Shown here piece by piece: positions 22,991 through 35,500 of a stretch of DNA of 64,000 bases. Both the position numbers and the translations under genes were made by a program. The DNA lies in NCBI RefSeq assembly GCF_947623445.1, contig NC_135242.1:16182001-16246000 (forward strand), in the 5' to 3' direction. This DNA comes from Clavelina lepadiformis (lineage: Eukaryota > Chordata > Ascidiacea > Aplousobranchia > Clavelinidae). Below the pieces are notes generated by a model. The model saw only the letters and a program-made list of their open reading frames with translations, was not told the DNA's origin and searched no databases. Positions within the stretch are counted from its first letter, which is position 1. Each line of letters opens with the position of its first letter.

Positions 22991-23035
22991 TAGATCCCAA
23001 CAACTGCACCACAATAACAAGATCTGAAATCAGAC
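22984..23035. repeat. Degenerate partial copy of the right terminal repeat
   Basis: The segment with TTAGATCCC, ACAACTGCACC and ACAAGATCTGAAAT matches, with gaps, 23286-23360 of the right inverted repeat in the same orientation. It looks like an old partial duplication of the transposon end, and it overlaps the first codons of the minus-strand gene. Confidence 0.5.
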
Positions 23036-23120
23036 TTTCAGTAGCCTATTTTAATGACACAACACCTGCAACATAAGGCCTATGCTAATGAGTTTAGTTG
23101 GTAATTGCCTGGTCGAAGAG

Positions 23121-23500
23121 AAATGTGGGGAACGAAAAAATCTGCCTGCGCAACTCAAGTAGGCTAGGCTAAGCCATGCCTTGATACAAAACAGCAGCAT
23201 TATCAGTTCAAGGAACTGAAACTAAGTTAATTGCTGAACCTAAAACTATCACCTGATTTCATTAATTAATTTCAATTAAAATTAACACCTATTGGATCCC
23301 TACAACTGCACCGTAATAATAAGACTAATCTCTTCCAGCAGCAAACAGATCTGAAAATCATTGCCGTCGTCTGCATGTTTATTGTTATGTAGTGAACCGT
23401 GACCGTGTCGAAAGTAGAATATGCTCCAAGAGAATAAAAGAAACAAAAATGACGTCATGCGCAAAAGAGAAGTTTCCACTCATGTGTTTAAATCTCTTTG
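23121..23500 (-). repeat. Right terminal inverted repeat of the P element
   Basis: This is the inverted partner of 17969-18348. It lies just upstream of the minus-strand gene and is positioned to act as its promoter. Confidence 0.92.
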
Positions 23501-24002
23501 TGCAAGCTAATCAAATTACGTTACTTCCTATAGGGAGGCTAACCTTTTTTCGTTTTTAATATAACAATGTCTTAAATGTTAGTGATAGTGCCATCAACGT
23601 TTCCCAATGATTTTTTGTAGCTTGTAATATTTTTGTTTGCTGAATTTTGGACTGTTTTGTTTTTATTTTGGACTTAACTGTTTTGTGGTTTTCGTGACCA
23701 TGTTAATCTATTATCTTATAGCACAATTTTTATTGTATTATTGTCATCTTGTATGTTTTAAGCCTTTGGGCTTTTCCAATTTTTCTATCGAATAAGTTTT
23801 CTTGAGCGCCGTCCGAGCACGGGCCTCATCATAATTGCGGTTCAGGTTCCGTGATCGGCGGCCAGTGTGGCCATACCGCTGTAATGCCCTGGGGAAAAGC
23901 ATTAACGACACTTGCTTCTGTTCAGTGGACCTAGTGGACAGTTCTAAGTTCGGGCAATACTATAAAAAAATCAAAAAACGAAACACAAAATGTGTGATAA
24001 TC

Positions 24003-24350
24003 GGAACTTGTACAAAGGCTAGCTCGGTAACCGGGGCTCGAGCGATAAGGAATCTTCGCCAAATTAAGTCGTGCAAAGACTATCCTCAGTACGAGCATAA
24101 ACATTGCTGTATCATACAATGTTCTTTATTGTAGGACTGTGGCAAACGACGGATAATGACGTTGACATCCAGAACCATTCTTTGGATGGTAGAGCCTTTT
24201 TATCACCAGTCAGACTAAGAGAGAGGGGATCTCTTCTGAATTGTGGAAAAAGGTTTAATCAAGCTTACCGGCCTATAGGCCTACTGCAGGTTCAAAATCA
24301 CTCGAGCATAACCATTTTGTCACTCATTCTAACCAGTAATAAAAAGGATA
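24003..24350. repeat. Dispersed repeat copy related to 1190-2370
   Basis: It shares GGCTAGCTCGGTAACC with 1201-1216, GGTAGAGC plus CTCTTC with 1875-1925, and TTCAAAATCACT followed by AACCATTTT with 1587 and 2300. The order is co-linear with the pieces at 1.2-2.35 kb, so both derive from one longer repeat of unknown class. Confidence 0.6.
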
Positions 24351-27153
24351 CGTTCCGAAAAACGTGAGGTGCTTATGGAAAGCGGCTTGGAAGACGGCGG
24401 TCATGGCATCAAAAGAAAGAAAGAGGCTTCCCGCTATGAATCCGAGATTATCTAACTCCTGTATGTGTAAAATTTCCGTTTTCTTCTTGGCTAGCTCTGC
24501 ATGTAGAATTGTAGACTGACGTTGTTAAGAAAATGAGAAACAAACTTTTATTAAAGCGAAGTAATGGACCAAAAAAAGTTAATAAACAATCATAAAGGAC
24601 ACTAATAATTAATTAGCAATTAAACAAGGCACATAACAATGCATTATAGAGGATGTGCCCAATTGGCACCACTATGTGGCAAAACCTACCACAGTAGCCT
24701 ACTAGTACTATAACCAAGGCCGTAGACAAGGTAAAATGTTTAATGAGGCGAGAGTGTGTCAAGTTGGCTACGTCCCCGGTTAAATACATGTTGTTAAATG
24801 TAGCTTAGCACTGAAATGTTTGTGCCAGAATTCCAGAAAATCTACGAAGGCAACTCAATTGTGCCTCACTTGTTTCAAAATAGCTACGGCCCAGATAATT
24901 ACAAGAGCTTGGCTACCATCGTCATTAATGTTCGCTTTGTACAATTGATAGCGAAAACAAAGGATAGGACACGAAAACAGTATCACATTCTTCACTTTTG
25001 TAATCCTGATGATGATAAGTGATGGACTTGGATAAGGTGGTTTTAAGACTAAACAGTTTCTTCATTAAATTAACCTACTACACGAACCTCTAACTGTATA
25101 GTTCTTGCGCGCTGTTAGAATACTCCGACACCGTGGCTGTTAGTTACCTGCAGACTGCAGCGAATACGCTTTCAAGTGAAGGCGTTAATTTGAAATTCTA
25201 TAGGCCTACGCGTTTTAACACAAGGTAATTAAACCATGTCGTAAATTTGATAAGAGTTCGATTTCACCAAGTCTGACTGATGTTCGTTCTGGTGATTCGG
25301 TCAGCTATCTACCTCTGCTCGTTGATAAAAGCATGAGCTTTTATAACGTGAACAAGGGGAGGTGAAATGTGTTGCATGAAAAATAGCGGTTGATTACGGC
25401 AGGTGCAATGGGAAAAACAATGATAACAGAATGGTAGTTACATATATAGGTAAATAGCTCAAAACAATGCGGCATACCGAAATAAGTCGGACCGAGATAA
25501 GATAAGAATAGACGTTTTCAATAAAAATTACTGGTCACAATACATGCATGAAAATAACATGGGAAAGTAGGAAGTGGAGTTATCACACGAAATAGTTCAA
25601 AGCAAGTTACCAAATATTAATCATCATCAGTTCAAGCTTTTATAAAAAACATATTCATAAATGCCAATCACAAGTTGGAAAAAACTTTGTAAAAAATAGT
25701 GTAATGTTGTTGGGAAATGTCACACCGGAGCTAGACGCTGCAGACTATAGGCCAATAAAATCGGAATATTTCTTTTATTTTTCATAGGGAAGAATCGTAC
25801 GTTTTTTTCTTTTCGTTTTTTTTCCTTTTCTTTTAAAGTCGAAGCTGGAGGCTAATTGCAAAGTTTGCAGCCACAAAACAGGGAATCTTGGTTCTAGGGA
25901 GGGCAAACGCTCCTGAGTATGTTTTTTTACAATTGGCTCCTTTTCAACAAAGGTAGCGTATTTGTAGTTTTGGTATACGTTTGCGATAAGATTTGAATGT
26001 CGTATTTTTGTTAACTTGTCTACACGATAATGTAACAATATTCAGAAGTAAGTTAATATTAGACCTACCCTACTTCAATTTACCTTTTGCCTTTCTGCTC
26101 AATTTCCTTGAATTTGTTGGTAGGCTACATAAATAATAATTATAATATATATAAAACGCAAACACGGACAAATGCGTATTCCATACATATTCCAGCTATA
26201 CAACCAGTCGTCACACACACGCATGAACATGCATTTGAAAGCATGAAATGTACCTGCGCAACCTATACTATGTAGACCGCCTTTGAGGTGTGCTTTTACG
26301 TAGTGCGACGGTAAGCCCTTTTACTGAAGCATGCAAGATTTCGTCTTGACCAGACAAAGACTGAAGAGAAGTACGAAATACACACTTATAGCCAATTTGA
26401 TAAATACTGTATAGGTTATACGGGATTCGTTTATGTAACTTCTTTTCTAATTGCCTGAGTTACAAATAACGTGTAGAGGAGATCGAGGCAACCTACTACT
26501 AGGCCTAGTTTAATTATTACTTTTTAATTATTTTTACGTTATTTGATCATGCTATACAAATACAACTCACATGCCACAAACGTTTATCAACTGTATGATG
26601 TATCCTAGCGTACAACCACAGTGATAACTAATTATGTCTTTATTACGTAGCGTATTACTTTTAAAGGTCGTCGAGGGAAGTAGTTGTAGAGTGTAGACTG
26701 TAGACCTATTTCTTGTATACTGTATAACAAACTATTGCAAAAATGTTTTGAGGCTACATACATCGGAAGGCATTGGTCAATTTAATTCTACGAAGCATTT
26801 TTTCGTCTATTAATTGCGTTTTTCGTCAAATGCTTACAAAATTAAGTTTTTAAACCAAAGTTACGTAAAGACACGTACCAAGTAAAAAAGCCACTAGTTC
26901 TTTAGATTAGAGACCAATCTAGTTAAAAGAAAAGCGATTACACGGTTCGAAAGAGGAATGTCCTGCCGAGTCAGAAATGTTTTAGTTGTCAAGATTGACC
27001 CATCGTACGTCGAATAATTGTAAAAATTTCAGGCTAATTTTAGTGCTGGTTTTGCAGTCGTACATGTGCTTTTTTCCTCATTTCTCGAATGAATAGTCAA
27101 TTCGTTGTTACTTTTTTGTTGAATGGTCATTTGATATAGTCAGTAAGTTGTCC

Positions 27154-27193
27154 AGGGGGGCACTATCGGAAAAAAGTTTGGGAAACATTGGAT
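27154..27193. mobile_element. Orphan hAT terminus
   Basis: The complement reads CCAATGTTTCCCAAACTTTT, resembling the end of the hAT at 1934-2253 (CAGTGGTTCCCAAACTTTT). No partner end was found nearby. Confidence 0.4.
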
Positions 27194-28587
27194 TAGACGA
27201 TAACATTCTGCATCTATTTTGTGGACTTCATCTGTGATATACCGGCATATACGGCAGGAAATGAGCCCATTGCGCATAAAGTAACAATATCGATGTAACG
27301 ATAATGACAGAAAAGTGAATATCAGTCAACATCATCAATCAAGCTGCCATTCACTTTCACGTTTTGCTTATAATTGCTTTAAATTACTTAAACAACATTA
27401 AACAGATAGAGAAAATAGTTTAATGCCATCATACAGACACAAATAATATTGAAGACAATTAAATGTACTTTTGGAACGTTAGACTGTTAAAAAGAAAGAC
27501 GATTTTTTACAGAAATAAAAGGGTTGACATTTTCACCTCAAGTATTGAAAACAAACAACCATTGGAAAGCTATTTACTATAGCAATAAAACATTATCAAA
27601 CTCTATAATCGAAACAGTTGCAAAATATTGTTAAATTATACGCAACAGTTCGTGACAACACAATAGCACCAGTTAGTTGGTACATACAATCTATCACCAC
27701 TCCAACTTTGTGCAGCAGATATTGTGGAATAAATCTTAAAAAGCATATGCGAGAATGTGCAAAAAGACTATTATAGAAACGTAAGTATTACTTACCGGAC
27801 CCAGAAAAAATACTTTTATGGAATGTGCTCTGCTTCTCTTAAAATTTATAACGAAAAAACAAAACTGATTGAAGTTTTTGAAACAAATATTTCGCATTTT
27901 ACTTAAACAAAAGTGCTTCAGTGGTGCACATCAAAAAACATAAGATCCATTAAGTGACCTTGTCCATTAGATTACGCTAAAGGTGCATTGGAACAACAGG
28001 CAACAACTTGGCTACTGCAAAGTAGCGACAAAAATCTTACTGGCAACGCAACAGCAAAAAAAACTTCAGTTAACACAAATGACACAAAAATATGTACTTT
28101 AGCCATCAATGGAACATGAAAAGTATTTATTTGCACATCGCTCATTTGCTGATGATCAAACTCGCTCGGCGAAAGCAAGTTATAAGCGTTTTGTTAAATC
28201 ATTACAGTGCTATTATGCAAAACCTTAAGTTTTGTAAAGTTACAAGAACGATGAAATGCATCCTAACGGAAAGGAAAAAAATTACAAGTTTGAATAAACA
28301 TCAGTTTGCTTTCAGCGAGCAAATAACATACGTTTTTCCAGCAAAGTGCAAGTTATTGAAAAAAACATATGACGTCTTTACACTATTTATCGAGTTTTGC
28401 GTATACAGTGTGTATAAAAACAGAAAAAACCAACGACGAAACCAACAAAGTGTAAATTTATCGAAAAGTATTCCGCAATACGTTACCTTAACTAGCATTG
28501 AATGATTGAAGTAGACTTTTTAAAACGCCTAGATGACTTGACGCATATTGCGGTAAGTGAATACTAAATACAACGCATACTGAAGTA

Positions 28588-29285
28588 CAGTCACAGATCT
28601 CGTTAAACCGGACAATTTTGTTTGGTCGAAAAATGTCGCTTTAGCATAGTATCAGGAGAATTGAATCAATACCACAATAAGATGAGTTTACGTAAAGTAG
28701 CATGCATTTAAGACTAAACCAGATTAAGACGCGAATAAAACTGTACTAAAGATCCAACTGCTTCCACAATGAATGGTTTAATTCAGGGGTTCTTAAAGTA
28801 TGGGTCGCGACCCAAACATGGGTCGCGGAGGGTCAGAAAATGGGTCGCGACATAGTGACATAGGTGGGTCGCGACATAGGTTAATATAATATAATATAAG
28901 TCTATAGGACATTAAAATGGGTCGCGACATAGGTTTGGGTCGTGAGGTGATCATGAAACTCAGATTTGGGTCGCGCTCAAAAAAGTTTAAGAACCGCTGG
29001 TTTAATTGAAAGAATTAGGAAAATTTGTAAATCACTGCGCTTAGCACAAACATTAATATGTAACAAGTATGGAAAATTGACGTATACGTAATGCTTGTCG
29101 TCATCCGGATTAGCAGGTGCTTCTTCTACTGATTTGGTATATCCGATTCTAAATTCCCGTGTCGGAGTTGGATAATGCGATTTCCGGATTGAAGGATAAA
29201 GTGCATGCTGGGAAAAATCCGTTTCAAGCAGTTTCGATAATGGGGATTTCGATTTTCCGGGGTTCGGATAAACGAGGTTTGACTG
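28588..29285. mobile_element. Pogo-type MITE with a nested hAT (698 bp overall)
   Basis: The left end is CAGTCACAGATCTCGTTAAA and the right end, complemented, CAGTCAAACCTCGTTTATCC. TA flanks both sides (28586-28587, 29286-29287). Without the nested hAT it is about 474 bp. No transposase is encoded. Confidence 0.8.
28784..28999. mobile_element. hAT MITE nested in the pogo-type MITE (216 bp)
   Basis: The ends are CAGGGGTTCTTAAA and, complemented, CAGCGGTTCTTAAA. Perfect 8-bp target duplications GTTTAATT lie at 28776-28783 and 29000-29007. The interior repeats GGGTCGCGACATA several times. Confidence 0.92.
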
Positions 29286-29464
29286 TATACAGTCTCCTGT
29301 TGTTTTTACATATACACGAAAAACGGCAGTGAGAAGCAAAGCAATCCAAGTCTGTATTTTTAACAAATCACTGTCTTATAGAGCAGAAAAACTACAAACT
29401 TGTTTGGATGATACAGATCAACCACAACCAAGAAATGCGGGATGTGATGAGAAAATTTAGTGCT

Positions 29465-29470
29465 TTTATT
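29465..29470 (-). terminator. Poly(A) signal of the RGS gene
   Basis: AATAAA on the minus strand lies 35 nt beyond the RGS stop codon. This implies a very short 3' UTR, unless a later site is used. Confidence 0.4.
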
Positions 29471-29504
29471 TAATTGAACATGGTTGGCCTTTTACTATGG
29501 TAGT

Positions 29505-32500
29505 TTATCCCAATGCAGTTTGGCTGTCTGGAGCAGTAGCTGCAATATTTTTTTTAACAAGGGCCTTTGGGATTGCGGTAGATGATGTGTCTTCTTGTTC
29601 ACATTGCATTAACGAATTAAGTCCTTCATGACGTGGTCTTTGGGCAGCAATTTCAATACAGTTATCTGCTCCTTTAAAGCATACCTTATCCTTGGAAAGG
29701 TCCTTGCTTACCGAACTGCATGGATGGGACAGTTTTTCGATATGGTCTTCAGTTTTAGGTTTTAATGACGACGTATCATGATTTTCTACGGTCTGAGCAG
29801 GCTGTTGAGCTTTATTAGCCTGATTTCCAGTTGAAGTATTTCGCTTTACACAAGGTTCATCTGCCAATGAATTTGTGTCCATATCCGTTTGACGTCGGCA
29901 ATAACAACATGACATAATATCAGAAGATTTGGCGGATGTTTCACTCTTGTACTTCTCGCTAGGTGCCCTGCTTGCTCGACGCTCTACGAGACGTAAGTGT
30001 AGGCACATTTTGCAAAAACTTTTCAAAATATAAGTGCGAGATAAACTTTTTTAACTTTGTATGTAAATTTCATTAAATTATGGATATCAAAATGTAATTA
30101 TAGTTCATAACCTTGGATAATAAATTTTACAAAGAACAAACAGACTGTTGTTAACTTTGTTAAACTTAAACATTCTCTGGCTGTAAATATTAGCTTTATC
30201 TGTAAATGGCAAAATAACATACACTTTATAAATAACCATGTGAGGGTATAGATACTGTATCATATAACTTATACTTAAATAACGTTTATGAAAAAAGCGC
30301 ATGCAAGCAGTTAAACAATGTTGGTCAAAGCTGCAACATTTGTAGCATAGCGTGATTGAAAAAGCCAGATTTTAGAGTACTAACAAATAAGCGCGTTTTT
30401 TAACTTCAAAACAAGGTGTAGCTGTAAAATAAAGCTGTAACGTAATGGAATATAGACTATCATACTTAGTAACTCTTTCTCGAGATCAGCCGTAAACGAA
30501 GATGAAAGAAATCTTGGATAAGAATCTCTATGCATTAGGGTATAAATCTGATTTTGGGCTTCGGTAAATATGCTTGTCTCCATCCTATACTTTAGCTGAT
30601 CAACAATATCCTCTCGCATCTTGTAATCAATGTTGACCTTAAAACACAACAAACAATTGCAGACAATCTTAAAATCTAGCAAGCGCATCCAACGTTAAAT
30701 TATACAAACATATAAACCTCATGAGGCGAATGTACATTGATATAGGTATCATAGATGTCTTGTATTCTTTTCTCGATCCGCTTTTGCTTTGTTGTGGTTT
30801 TCAAATCCTCGCACGCAAGCCAAAATTTTAAATTTTCATCCGCTATCTCTGATTCGAGAAATATCTTAAAGACATATCGACCCGCTGGAAAAAATTTACA
30901 CACGGATTTAACTAAGAAACTCTAAAGACTATTTATAGTAAAACAATAACGCACAAAACATGAATTATTAACTGTTTTAGCAAGTGGTCGACGTTAGTTA
31001 TGTGAAACAGACCGTGAATATTAGAAGAAAATGACTTTACGCTTACCAGGACTTTCTAAAAGAGAATCGAAAGATTCCTGCCATTGTTGGAAGTCCTCTG
31101 TAGTTATCCTGCAACAAAAAATTGCAAAGGTCCCACGTAAGATTAGGCTACACCTGGCCATACATTTTATTTCTAGATTTTTGAACAAATGCTTGAAGAA
31201 ATTAACAAACATATTTATATTTATAAACCCCACAAAGTTACTGAAGGTGTAAGGGCAGGCTATTTGTTTAAAATTGTAACACAAACGGTACTCATTTCTT
31301 CCATAGCCTCGAAACACAACTTCAAGTCCTGTTTTCTATTAAGTATTCAAAAAATATGCAGTAAATGACTGTAAACGTGAAATTGCAAATTGAATTGAAG
31401 ATTATATTATAATTATAATTGAATTTGAAGATATACTTTTAACAGTTTTGTTTGAAAGCAGTTTTCAGAATGCGTTTGGTTTGGGGTTTTATAATCCAAA
31501 TCGCGTGACGAGTATATGTGGTATACTATAGAAGACACAACGAAACGGGCAAAAATATGAACAAATATGTCACAATGAATAAGAAATATGAAAATAAATA
31601 TGAAAAAATACGTCACAATGAGGGCCAAAAACTGAGGCATTTTGCGATTTTCTTTTGCCGATAACTACCTAACCACGAATTATTTTTCAAAAATATTTTA
31701 CCAGAACATTCAGTTAATAGTCTTGTTTGATATGAGATCAACTTGTTTTTGGGCTTGCCCCTTACTTTAAGGATGAGTAGTTAAGTTAGGAGATGATTAT
31801 AGGCAAGCAAAACGTTGGTTTTAGTAATTTAAGGTTTAATTGAGCTTAGATTATAAGAAGGAACATTACAAAGTTGGGATGAAAGAACTATGTCATAATA
31901 TACAAGTGAGATTAACAGGACACAATGAAAAATAGCTTCAAACGTACAATTTAAACTCAGATATAGTATTCCTTCAAAATGATCCTACTAGCTTGACGAT
32001 AAAAAGCGACGTAACGTGACTATTGATCAAAAATAAACGTTTTAACCAGCAACATTCCCTATACTATAACTATATGCTCACGGGATTTTCGCTTAGTCAC
32101 CTACAACCAGATCAAGCGTGAAATAGCTTAGTTAAAATGTCCTCCTCTCACAAAAACTTTTTAATGGGAGGACCGGGCACGGGCCCTCCAATTCTAAAAA
32201 CCAAATGTAATAAAAATGGTGGACTTACAGCGACATTCGAGCCCCGAATTTTGGATTACAAATTCTAAATTAGTCTACAAGTCATACCATGGGGTAGGTT
32301 GCAAATGAAGTCACAATTACAATTGCCACCATCTTGGAAGACGTACATCATAAAATGCAAACTACCGTTCTTAGAAATATGAGAATACATTTTATTTCGA
32401 GGCGTTTTTAAACGATTTTTGAGCCGTCAAAGCGCAAAATTCTTCACTTCGCCCATTCTGGTTTGGGTGGGCAACGGAGTAAAGTTAGACCAACAGTTAT

Positions 32501-35500
32501 GAAAAATTTGGCCCCCTTTAAAGCAATCCAAAGTACGCCAGTGGGCCCAATCACTTTGAAAAAGGCTCTTCCGTCGCTGAATTGAGTTCAGTTCTACAAA
32601 GTTGAACGTGTTTAGGAAAACTGCGTTCTAATATTTTCACTATTTCGCTCTCGTATAATTGTATAGAGATTTACGACATGACGTTCGCGACACATTTTTT
32701 AGGTTTTTATCAAATACAAAATGAAGCTGAAGATTCGCATATCAATGCTTGAACGAGTCGAGTATAAGGTAACGAAGTCATTCTGTCATATGATCAATAA
32801 CGTCGATCGTGAGTCAGTTGCCAATTCTTAAAGAAAATTAACAACATATCGTAAAGTGAGACACGCAGAACAATAAGTTTCAACCATAAGCCAAATCAAA
32901 CTATCTACATCAAACGTATATGGATTTTGCTTCACATTAAAATAAACGTACAAAAATTAAAAAGCATTATTCATACAATTTCAAACAAAAGATAAGCGCA
33001 TTTAATACAAAGGCTGCGGTATGTTGCTTTTGAACTTTTCCTTTACACTATAAGGCAAATTTTGTCAACAACATAAATAAAAACATTAATAGCTCAACAA
33101 TGAAAACAAAAGGAATCAGAGTATTCTTAAGTTTGAGGTTTTACAAATGAGCTTTTATGCTGTTCGTTTTCCTTTATGACGTTCTAAATTAACTTTTAGT
33201 TTTTTTAATTCGGAAACAACAACACAAACAATGCAACAAGACATCTATCAAAACGGACATTGGAGCATAGCAGACATTGAAATTCAATGCAAGTAGGCAA
33301 GCTTTATATGTCCTAAGATGATGTCTGCCTTTGAATTGCTTTTAATGTTTCTGATGTTTCGATAGTGTTAAAAGTTTGTTTAAGTAACTCCATAACCGAA
33401 TAAAAAACTTAGAATTTGATTATTCGCTGAATAAATAGCAATTCGCACTTTTAGAATCAGGCAGTGCATAAATAAGCCTGAAGCTTATGTGGTCATCTCA
33501 AGCGCATGGTTAATGGTCATCAAGCTGAAAACGTTTTCTTAAAAACATTAAGTAATACGTAGGGGAGACCGGGAAAAAAAGTAACACGTGTTAGCTGTAG
33601 TTCAAATTTTCCTTGCATAACTACGTCATTTAACGTCGAAAAAATTGACAATACATAGGCTTTACAACCAGTGTAAAGTAAGCTAATCCTCTCGATTGTA
33701 ATGTAAACTAAAAAGAAAATATCAACAGAAGTTTGTTTTTAATACGGTTGAGTAATTTTTTTTAAATGGAATAACTTGGTCTGTATCTACTAAAGAATTA
33801 AATCAAATTCTTGGTGATAGCGAGAAAATAGGAGATGACAATTGTGGATCAATTGTAACAGCTTGTCGAGCACTGTATTGAAATGTCACTTAATCACCGT
33901 CGACTTCAGCCACGGTCCAACCATCAACTCTATTAGTTACAGGCTGATCATCCTGAAATCATTTTGAGTTTGGTAGACCTCACGACGAATCATTTGCTTT
34001 GTATGCTGTTAGCATTTGAATAGCAGTCGGCAAAGTGGATGATGGCTTCAATGCATGGCATGCAAGCACTGGGCACATGACCGTGATGCTGGCGTAGTTC
34101 TAAACGGTTTGTTTGTCAGACCTTTTATTCCGAAACTGATGTAGATTACATATAATTGATTTGAAATAGAACAGCAGCTTTAAAAATTGGTGTTAAAGCT
34201 GACCCAGCGATACGTTGCAATTGACCCAATATATGGGATCAAATGTAACAAGAAATAGTGCGAATTGAGATGACGATTAAAGCTGTATTGTAGACTGAAT
34301 AAGTTCCAAAGTTTTGAAACATGTGTACAAGATCGTCATTCATATATTATTATCAGTTATTATCACTAACTTGTTTAAATCAGACGCACAACATTTTGAG
34401 TAACAGCAAAATCTGAATTTTGCTGCAATTGTCCCCGGTCCCCCCTGTATTGTATAAATAACATACAGTAGTACAGTTCTAGCGACATTCTTGCAGAAAA
34501 CGCATTAGCCTACTCGATCTCTATTACTTCGATCACAAAATGCTCTTAATTTGCTATTACAGCCTTCAAGTAAAGTTTTATCGGAGAAGCGCATAATATT
34601 CTTTCAATAGCAGCGTCGTACTGGGCACGAGTTAAGACGTTACAAGTTGCATTATTAAGTTACATATTTTGCTTGGGCGCAGAGGGCTACTCTTTGCCTC
34701 GAGTTGTTGGAGTTGGAGTTACTTATAATTGCCGTTATTTTTTAATATTTTCGTAGCAATTTTTTTTGGTTTCCATTTGAACTAAATGCATTGTGTTAGG
34801 CAACTGCAAGCGTATGATAACCTACTTTGTTGTGTAACGTCGCATACTTTTGCCATTCCAGCGGAATGGTAGATGTCAGTTTAAAATATTCCATAAATAG
34901 TTGGTTATTCGAGAATATGATAAACGTGACATGAATAAAATGCGGTAACAACCCATTCAAGATAAAGCTGGTTGAGCCACCCGTACTTTGCATAAAGGTG
35001 CCATTGTGAAATTTATTGAGTGTGTTACATTGAGTTAGAATTGGCATTATGTAGGCCTAAAAAGTCTGTATAAGTTTATACAACGTTGATATAATATCGC
35101 TATTTATATAAAATAAATAGCACGGTGCTATATATGTGTACTCAACTCCTGGAGTTAATGTAACACACATGGTAATGCAGAACACAAATCCTTATCTGAT
35201 AATAATCAATAGAACGAAAAATATCGAAGGAAATCTATGTTATGTGTGGCATGCTACAAGGTTCGTCAAACTGCGATCTGACCAATCAATAAATCGACTT
35301 GGTGCTGAAGCCAAACTAAATAAAGCCTTCAGAAACAAACCCTCCGTGCATTTCCATTCCAGCATAGCTTTAAAACGCAAACTAAATTATGAATTGGATC
35401 AATTATTATTATCTATGTCGGGCGGCGTTTCTCAAACAAAATTTTGCGTTGCCCTAAATTGTTCGTAAAACTGGTCGGTGCAATGCCTAGGATCCAAAAA

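Larger units (their letters stand above)
17969..23500. mobile_element. P-superfamily transposon, 5532 bp, with 380-bp terminal inverted repeats
   Basis: The left repeat 17969-18348 and right repeat 23121-23500 are inverted copies differing at only a few percent of positions, so the insertion looks fairly recent. The outermost bases are CAAAGAGATTTAAAC. A 7-bp direct repeat TGCAAGC flanks the element (17962-17968 and 23501-23507); P elements usually duplicate 8 bp. Inside are a THAP/P transposase gene on + and a convergent three-exon gene on -. A pogo-type MITE (18976-19585) lies in the first intron of the transposase. A degenerate copy of part of the right repeat lies at 22984-23035. The 380-bp repeats are much longer than the 31-bp ends of Drosophila P. 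Confidence 0.9.
23508..28587. other. Gene-less interval with degenerate repeats
   Basis: No exon was recognised over about 5 kb. It holds the dispersed repeat copy 24003-24350 and an orphan hAT end near 27154-27193. ORFs such as 24816-25022 and 28092-28505 have no family-like features. Confidence 0.5.

Noticed and set aside
28092-28505. 137-aa plus-strand ORF and its 68-aa antisense partner
   Set aside because: No domain, biased Lys/Tyr composition as expected of AT-rich noncoding DNA, and mutual overlap; nothing supports either.
28977-29366. 129-aa minus-strand ORF
   Set aside because: It spans the right end of a pogo-type MITE and flanking DNA, so it is a chance frame through a terminal repeat.
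31021-31317. 98-aa minus-strand frame beginning upstream of the first RGS-domain exon
   Set aside because: Its upstream part is intron; the TTGCAG acceptor at 31109 and phase with exon 35962-35870 define the true exon.
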